Shown here one piece after another: positions 59,317 through 64,000 of a DNA stretch of 64,000 nt (its first letter is position 1; the number at the start of each line of letters is the position of its first letter). This DNA comes from Methylorubrum sp. B1-46 (GTDB lineage: Bacteria > Pseudomonadota > Alphaproteobacteria > Rhizobiales > Beijerinckiaceae): NCBI RefSeq assembly GCF_021117295.1, contig NZ_CP088247.1, forward strand, positions 4,541,001 to 4,605,000, written 5' to 3'. The position numbers and the translations under genes were made by a program. Under the pieces are notes generated by a model. That model searched no databases and was not told the origin of the DNA. It saw nothing but the letters and a program-made list of their open reading frames with translations.

Positions 59317-62028
59317 ATGGACGATGGACTTTTCCTGAGTGCGGTGCTGATCGCGCTGGCGCTCGCCCTGTCCTGTCCGGCGGCCCTGCTGCTGGCGCTG
59401 CGGCAGCGGCATCGGATTCAGGTTCTCGAGCGGCGCCTCGCCCTCGTAGAGGCGCGTCCGATCGCCGGCCCTGCGCCGATCCCGGCCGCAGCGCCCGCTG
59501 CGGCGCCGGAGCCGCGCGATGTCCGGCCGCCGGAGCCGCCGCCCGAACTCGCGACGCCGCGCAGCGCCGTCCCGGCCGTGACGCCGGGGCAACCGGTATC
59601 CGCGTCCTCCCCTGCCCTGCCCCCTGACCGCTCCCCGGCCCCGTCCATCGAGGAGCGCTTCGGCACCCGCTGGACCGTTTGGGTCGGTGGCCTCGCTCTC
59701 GCCTTCGGCGCGGTTCTGCTGGTGCGCTACTCGGCCGAGCGCGGCCTGTTCGGGCCGGGCGTGCGGATCGTCGGCGGGTTCGCCCTCGCCTTCGGCCTCG
59801 TCGGGCTCGGCGAGGTCCTGAGACGGCGCCTGCGCGGGGCCGCGTCGGTCCCCCCGGCCTGGCCCGACGTGCCGGCCATGGTCACCGCTGCCGGCACAGT
59901 CGGCCTGTTCGGAGCGGTCTACGCCGCGCACGCGCTCTACGGTTTCATCGGGCCGGGTCTCGCCTTCGCCGGGCTCGCGGTGACAGGCCTTGCCGCCATG
60001 TTCGCCGCCCTGCTGCACGGGCCGGCGCTCGCCGGGATCGGTCTCGTCGGGGCGCTGGCCACGCCGCTCCTCGTCGGCGGCGGGGGCACGAGCCTGTGGC
60101 CCCTCGCCCTCTACCTGCCGGTGGTGGCGGGCAGTGCCTACGCCTTCGCGTGGGCGAAGGGCTGGCGCGCGCTGGCGGTGGCGGCCGGCCTCGGTGCCGC
60201 GGCCTGGGCCCTGTTCCTCACGCTCCTGCCCGGCCAGAGCCTGGCCGTGCAGGCTCACCTCGTGCTGCAGCAGGCGCTGGCGGTGCTTGTCTTCGCCGTC
60301 CTGCCGGGCCGCGGGGTGCCCGACGCGCAGGCACGGCTCGACCGCTTTGCCGCCCTCGCCCTCGCGCTCGCGGGCGGCGTGGCGCTGGCAGTGCTCGGCC
60401 TGACGGCCACCGACGGCGGTCCGGGCTGGGCGGGCGCGGCCCTGGCCGCGACCGTTCTGCCCGCGCTCGCAGGCCTCGTGGCCGCGCCCGCCGCCGCCGG
60501 CAGCGCCGTTGCGGCCCTGACGCTCGCGGGCGCCCTCATGCTCTGGCCGCAGGCGTCAGACCCCGCGGTCACCCCCTTCTTCCTCCTCTGGTACGGAGCC
60601 GCGAATCCCGGCCTGCTGATCGCGCTGGCCGTAGCCGGTTCGCTCGCGGTCGCCGCAATCGGCGCGCTGCGGCTCCTGGGCGGCAGCGGCCTGCCCTACG
60701 CCACGGCGCTGACCTTCGCGGCCGGCGCGGCGGCGGCCCCGCTCGCCGCACTCGTGCTCGTCTATTTGCGGATCGCGGGCGGGGCGGTGGCGCCGGGCTT
60801 CGCCGCCGCGGCGGGTGTCCTGGCCGCGGGGTTCTGCAGCCTTGCCGCCCTGTGCCGACGCCAGGGCGACCAGACCCCCTCCCCGGCCCTGGCGCTCGGG
60901 CTCGGCGCCTTCGCCGCGGCGGCGGTGGCGAGCCTGTGCCTCGGTCTCGTCTTCGCCCTGTCGGGCGGCTCGCTGACGCCGGCCCTGGCCGGGGCAGCCC
61001 TCGCCACCGGCCTGATCGCCCGGCGCCTCGACATCCCGGCGCTGCGCTGGTGCGTGGCCGGGCTCGCCGCCCTCGTCGCCGCGCGTCTCGCCTGGGATCC
61101 GGCCCTGATCGGGGCGGATCTGTCGCGCACGCCGATCCTGAACGGGCTCGTGACCGCCTACGGCCTGCCGGCCCTGTGCTTCGGCCTCGCTGCCTGGGTG
61201 ATCCGTCGGCCGGGGCGGCCGGCCGACATTCCGGAACAGGTGGCGCAGGCCCTGAGCCTGCTCCTCTCGGGTCTGTTCGTCTTCCTGGAGATCCGCCACG
61301 CGCTCCATGGCGGCGACCTCTCCGCCCCCGGCACGAGCGTGCTGGAGCAGGGGCTGACGACGCTGACCGCCCTCGGCTTCTCCGGGGTGCTGACGTGGTT
61401 CTCCGGCCCCTCGCCCTCGCCGGTGATCCGCTTCGGTGGCCTCGCCTTCGCCTGCCTCGCCCTGCTCCAGGGCGCGCTCGGCCTCGGGCTTGCCGCCAAC
61501 CCCCTCCTGACCGACGAGCCGGTCGCGGGCGGGCTCGTCCTGAACGACGCCGTACTCGCCTACGCGCTTCCGGCGGCGGCTTCCTTCGCGCTGGCGCGGG
61601 CGGCGCGGGACGTGCGGCCCGTCTGGTTCGTGCGGATGGCGGGTGGTCTCGGGCTGGCGCTCAGCTTCCTCGCCCTGTGCCTCGCCGTGCGGCACGGCTT
61701 CCAGGGCGAGCGGCTCGGGCTCGACCGCGAGACCGGGCAGGCCGAGTGGTACACCTACTCGGCGGCGTGGCTCGCCCTCGGCCTGATCGCCCTCGGCTAC
61801 GGTATCCTGCGCGGCTCGGCCACCGCACGGCTGGCCTCCGCCGTGCTCGTTGGGCTGGCGACGCTCAAGGTGTTCCTGCTCGACCTTTCGGGGCTGGAGG
61901 GGCCTTTGCGGGCCCTGTCCTTCCTCGGGCTCGGCGGCTGCCTGATCGCCATCGGCCTCGTCTACCAGCGCCTCGTCTTCGCGCCCCCTCCCCCGCTCAT
62001 GCCGCCGTCCGCCGCGCCGGAGGCCTGA
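59317..62028 (+). CDS. DUF2339 large membrane protein
   Basis: A 903-residue protein with an N-terminal membrane helix, a Pro/Ala-rich linker (about 40-110) and then more than twenty membrane helices. EERFGTRWTVWVGGLALAFGAVLLVRYS is the DUF2339 signature. The function of this family is not known, but the size and helices suggest an inner-membrane transporter-like or envelope protein. The frame is intact for its whole length, with strong GC3 bias. It is followed by 536 bp without a clear gene. Confidence 0.9.
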   Translation: MDDGLFLSAVLIALALALSCPAALLLALRQRHRIQVLERRLALVEARPIAGPAPIPAAAPAAAPEPRDVRPPEPPPELATPRSAVPAVTPGQPVSASSPALPPDRSPAPSIEERFGTRWTVWVGGLALAFGAVLLVRYSAERGLFGPGVRIVGGFALAFGLVGLGEVLRRRLRGAASVPPAWPDVPAMVTAAGTVGLFGAVYAAHALYGFIGPGLAFAGLAVTGLAAMFAALLHGPALAGIGLVGALATPLLVGGGGTSLWPLALYLPVVAGSAYAFAWAKGWRALAVAAGLGAAAWALFLTLLPGQSLAVQAHLVLQQALAVLVFAVLPGRGVPDAQARLDRFAALALALAGGVALAVLGLTATDGGPGWAGAALAATVLPALAGLVAAPAAAGSAVAALTLAGALMLWPQASDPAVTPFFLLWYGAANPGLLIALAVAGSLAVAAIGALRLLGGSGLPYATALTFAAGAAAAPLAALVLVYLRIAGGAVAPGFAAAAGVLAAGFCSLAALCRRQGDQTPSPALALGLGAFAAAAVASLCLGLVFALSGGSLTPALAGAALATGLIARRLDIPALRWCVAGLAALVAARLAWDPALIGADLSRTPILNGLVTAYGLPALCFGLAAWVIRRPGRPADIPEQVAQALSLLLSGLFVFLEIRHALHGGDLSAPGTSVLEQGLTTLTALGFSGVLTWFSGPSPSPVIRFGGLAFACLALLQGALGLGLAANPLLTDEPVAGGLVLNDAVLAYALPAAASFALARAARDVRPVWFVRMAGGLGLALSFLALCLAVRHGFQGERLGLDRETGQAEWYTYSAAWLALGLIALGYGILRGSATARLASAVLVGLATLKVFLLDLSGLEGPLRALSFLGLGGCLIAIGLVYQRLVFAPPPPLMPPSAAPEA

Positions 62029-62564
62029 TGCGGCTCTTGAGCGACGGCCAAATCCGCTGTCGCGAAGGGATCGCCCGGATTTGGTAGGACACGGTCCCGT
62101 TCCGGCACGTCGCCCGTTTCCGGCATTGACCGTCGGCTAACCGGTCGCGGTCATTCTACGGGGGAGCCACGTTGCGTATCGGCTCGGTCGTGCGAACGAC
62201 ACCCCCCGCCGTCCCGGTTCGGACGGCGGGGACGCCGGCCCCCGCCGCACTCCGACGAGGGGCGGCCATAGCCGCCGAGGCGGCAGGCGAGGCCTCGGAT
62301 CCCCCGTCAGACCGGTTCGTTGATCGCTCGCGGTTCGTCTTCCTTTCGGCTTCGCCTCGCGATCGCAGATGAAAGCGCGAACGGCCGTCTCGGGGGCGTC
62401 CGGAACCGGCGCGTGCTCGGCCGCGGCCGGCCGGTCACGCGGCGGGGCGTCGCGGATCGGAACAGGGTCAAGGGATGGCTTCTTGCCCGGAGGAACCGGC
62501 GTCCCCGCGCGGCCGCACCCGCCGTGCCGGAGGGCGCCCCGGACCCACCGCGAAGGATTCGCGC
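62029..62564. other. 536-bp gene-poor region with two stem-loops
   Basis: CCAAATCCG (62048-62056) pairs with CGGATTTGG (62076-62084), 20 bp after the DUF2339 stop, which makes it a candidate terminator. CCCCGCCGTCC (62204-62214) pairs with GGACGGCGGGG (62221-62231) further on. A 66-codon frame at 62172 runs through the second hairpin and has no recognisable domain, so I do not call it. Nothing else convincing is present. Confidence 0.5.
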
Positions 62565-63038
62565 ATGCCCCATCGTTCGACCCGTCTCCGCCTCCCGTCC
62601 GTTCTGCTCGCCGCCGTGACCGGCCTCGCCCTGCCGGCCGCCGCCCTGGCCCAGGGGAAACCGCTGCCGCCGCCGGACAGCGACGCGATGCCGCCGGTCG
62701 AACTGACCGTCGAGATGCGCGACGGACGTCCCGTCTGCCAGCCGGCGGAACTGCGTCTGCCGGCCGACACCAACGTGGCGCTCAACGTGGTGAGTCGGGC
62801 CGATCAGCCGGTGACGATCACTATGCCGGGCCAGTTCGAGAACGGCCGCGTGCTCCACGCCGACGGCGACCTCGTCCACGTGGCGAGCGAGAAGGGGTAC
62901 ACGGTCAAGCGGGATGGGCGCGGGCAGTTGCGCCTCCGTACGGTCTCGGCCGGCGAGAAGACCTTCGCCTGCACCGGCGCCAACAGCCGGAGCAACCCGT
63001 TCGAGGGCAAGGTCATCCTGACCCCGCCCTCGGGCTGA
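62565..63038 (+). CDS. Secreted cupredoxin-like protein
   Basis: A 157-residue precursor. A signal peptide (about 30 residues, ending AALAQ) precedes a beta-sandwich of the cupredoxin shape: PVELTVEMRDGRPVCQPAELRLPADTNVAL opens it and EKTFACTGANSRSNPFEGKVIL closes it. The usual His-Cys-His-Met set is incomplete, since only a Cys near the end is placed like the copper cysteine, so metal binding is doubtful. ATG 62565 is chosen because the signal peptide begins there. The function is unknown. Confidence 0.7.
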   Translation: MPHRSTRLRLPSVLLAAVTGLALPAAALAQGKPLPPPDSDAMPPVELTVEMRDGRPVCQPAELRLPADTNVALNVVSRADQPVTITMPGQFENGRVLHADGDLVHVASEKGYTVKRDGRGQLRLRTVSAGEKTFACTGANSRSNPFEGKVILTPPSG

Positions 63039-63220
63039 GGCCCCGTCCCGTCCGATCGCATCTTGCCGGTGCCGCGCCGCCGGCAACAGCCCCGGCGACG
63101 TCGGCGGGCGATCAGGCTTGGCAGGCCCCATCCCCCATCCTGTAAAGGAAGGGACGAATCCGTGCCCCACCGTTTCGGCCGGGCACGGGTTCGGACCAGA
63201 GGATGCGGGACAGAGAGCGC

Positions 63221-63610
63221 ATGGCGAAGCCGGGGGACGAAGACGAGCAGGCCATCGACCGCCTGACCCTGTACATGCTGAAGGAGACCTATTGCGCGGC
63301 CGCGGGCGCCCTGATGCGGATGAGCCCGCAGGCCGCCGACGCGCTGTTCCAGGCCTTCGAGCGGCAGATCGCCGATGCGCTCCAGCGCATGCATGCCCAC
63401 CGCTCGGAAGGACCGGACTCGACCGCCATTGCCATGGCGGTCGGCGACCGGATCGCTGACATCCTCGATCAGGCCCACCGCCGCCAGTTCGAGCCGGCGA
63501 CCGCGCCGGGACCCGAGGATCGCAGCCTCAAGGCCGTGCGGGAATCGGGTCTCTCCGCCGAGGCGGTCGAGATCCTGGCCGACCTCCAGCGCCGCTTCCC
63601 CGCGCCCTGA
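63221..63610 (+). CDS. Small helical hypothetical protein
   Basis: A 129-residue soluble, mostly helical protein: IDRLTLYMLKETYCAAAGALMRM, then SPQAADALFQAFERQIADALQRMHAHR, then AVGDRIADILDQAHRRQF and SLSAEAVEILADLQRRF. No known domain is evident. ATG 63221 follows GAGAGCGC; an in-frame ATG at 63203 adds six residues. It is convergent with the MFS gene. Confidence 0.65.
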   Translation: MAKPGDEDEQAIDRLTLYMLKETYCAAAGALMRMSPQAADALFQAFERQIADALQRMHAHRSEGPDSTAIAMAVGDRIADILDQAHRRQFEPATAPGPEDRSLKAVRESGLSAEAVEILADLQRRFPAP

Positions 63611-63655
63611 ACCGTCGCCGCATCGGCGGCGACGGAGCGAAAACGGGGCGGACTC

Positions 63656-64000
63656 CTACTCCGCCGGCACCGCCCGCGGGGTCAGGGGCGCCGGCTCGTC
63701 CTCGAACGGGCGCTCGGGATGCATGGTGAAGGCCAGCCCCGCACCCAGCAGCAGCAGGCCGATCGAGCCGGCGAACGGCAGGATCCAGTTGCCGGTCAGA
63801 TCGACGATCAGGCCGAAGGTGAGCGGCGAGACGATCGCGGCAAACGCCGAGCCGAAATTCATCAGCCCGCTCGCCGTGCCGGCATATTGGGGCGCGATGT
63901 CCATCGGCACCGACCAGATCGGCCCGATCACCAGCTCGAGGAAGAAGAAGCCACCGCTGAGCAGCAGCGCCACCAGGGTGAGGTCCTTGGTGAAGAACAC
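63656..64000 (-). CDS. MFS transporter, C-terminal part (cut by window edge)
   Basis: The last 114 codons of a major facilitator protein. Two to three membrane helices are visible, with the loop WSVPMDIAPQYAGTASGLMNFG between, a pattern of anion:cation symporter-type MFS proteins (hexuronate/phthalate group). After the final helix a hydrophilic tail of about 25 residues ends RAVPAE. The N-terminal two thirds are beyond the window, so the substrate cannot be judged. Confidence 0.8.
   Translation of the reverse strand: MFFTKDLTLVALLLSGGFFFLELVIGPIWSVPMDIAPQYAGTASGLMNFGSAFAAIVSPLTFGLIVDLTGNWILPFAGSIGLLLLGAGLAFTMHPERPFEDEPAPLTPRAVPAE

Noticed and set aside
59679..62087. An 802-codon plus-strand frame overlapping the DUF2339 gene
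   Set aside because: Its composition is almost only Arg, Ala, Gly and Pro, with no hydrophobic pattern, whereas the overlapping frame gives a regular multi-helix membrane protein.
62172..62372. A 66-codon frame after the DUF2339 gene
   Set aside because: It runs through a perfect 11-bp hairpin, has no domain or good ribosome binding site, and its Ala/Arg/Pro-rich composition fits non-coding GC-rich DNA.

Overview
The window is high-GC alphaproteobacterial DNA from a pink-pigmented methylotroph of the Methylobacterium/Methylorubrum group. The clearest evidence is the calcium-type methanol dehydrogenase cluster at the left end, on the minus strand: mxaF, mxaJ, mxaG, mxaI, mxaR, mxaS, mxaA and the first codons of mxaC. 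MxaF is nearly identical to the M. extorquens protein as I remember it. The gene order and the mxaF promoter (AAGACA, 18 bp, TAGAAA) also match that group. The species cannot be decided from the sequence alone.

Layout. Bases 1-7,500 hold the mxa cluster and its promoter. Bases 7,669-11,651 carry a secreted trypsin-like protease divergent from mxaF, two metallo-beta-lactamase-fold proteins and small membrane proteins. Bases 11,858-15,250 hold glmU and glmS, which make UDP-GlcNAc for cell wall and LPS. Bases 15,315-17,130 hold an HbpS-like protein, a DUF502 membrane protein and a small membrane protein. Bases 17,414-25,345 hold the conserved recG / sdhE / mfd neighbourhood, with a HEAT-like gene coupled to recG, a decayed epimerase gene and a palindromic repeat. 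Bases 25,652-27,319 hold a cold-shock protein, small stress-type genes and a receiver-like protein that lacks its phospho-acceptor. Bases 27,579-31,076 hold an unusual AMP-binding-like protein divergent from a histidine kinase whose sensor domain matches the plant ethylene-binding domain, followed by a single-domain response regulator. Bases 31,164-36,794 hold an acyl-CoA synthetase and an ArnT / GT2 / LAB_N lipid-modification operon. Bases 36,913-40,180 hold an SDR, esterase and Baeyer-Villiger monooxygenase operon. Bases 40,187-45,935 hold SelO, an EamA transporter, a second histidine kinase, an SGNH esterase and a truncated haemoglobin. Bases 45,940-49,204 (MBL hydrolase, tatD, metG) and 53,046-54,798 (holB, tmk) look like one housekeeping cluster split by about 3.8 kb of small stress and envelope genes. 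Bases 54,840-58,518 hold polyamine-type ABC transporter genes and a Crp/Fnr regulator. The right end has a PilZ-like protein, a large DUF2339 membrane protein, a cupredoxin-like secreted protein and the end of an MFS transporter.

How the parts work together. MxaF and MxaI form periplasmic PQQ methanol dehydrogenase, MxaG (cytochrome cL) takes its electrons, and MxaJ, R, S, A and C are needed for assembly and calcium insertion. The SDR, monooxygenase and esterase could together cleave a secondary alcohol or ketone. No rRNA, tRNA, CRISPR array or insertion sequence was recognised. Several families of short palindromic repeats lie between genes, and many intergenic inverted repeats are recorded as features. 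The most interesting single item is the ethylene-receptor-like kinase at 29,270-30,526.
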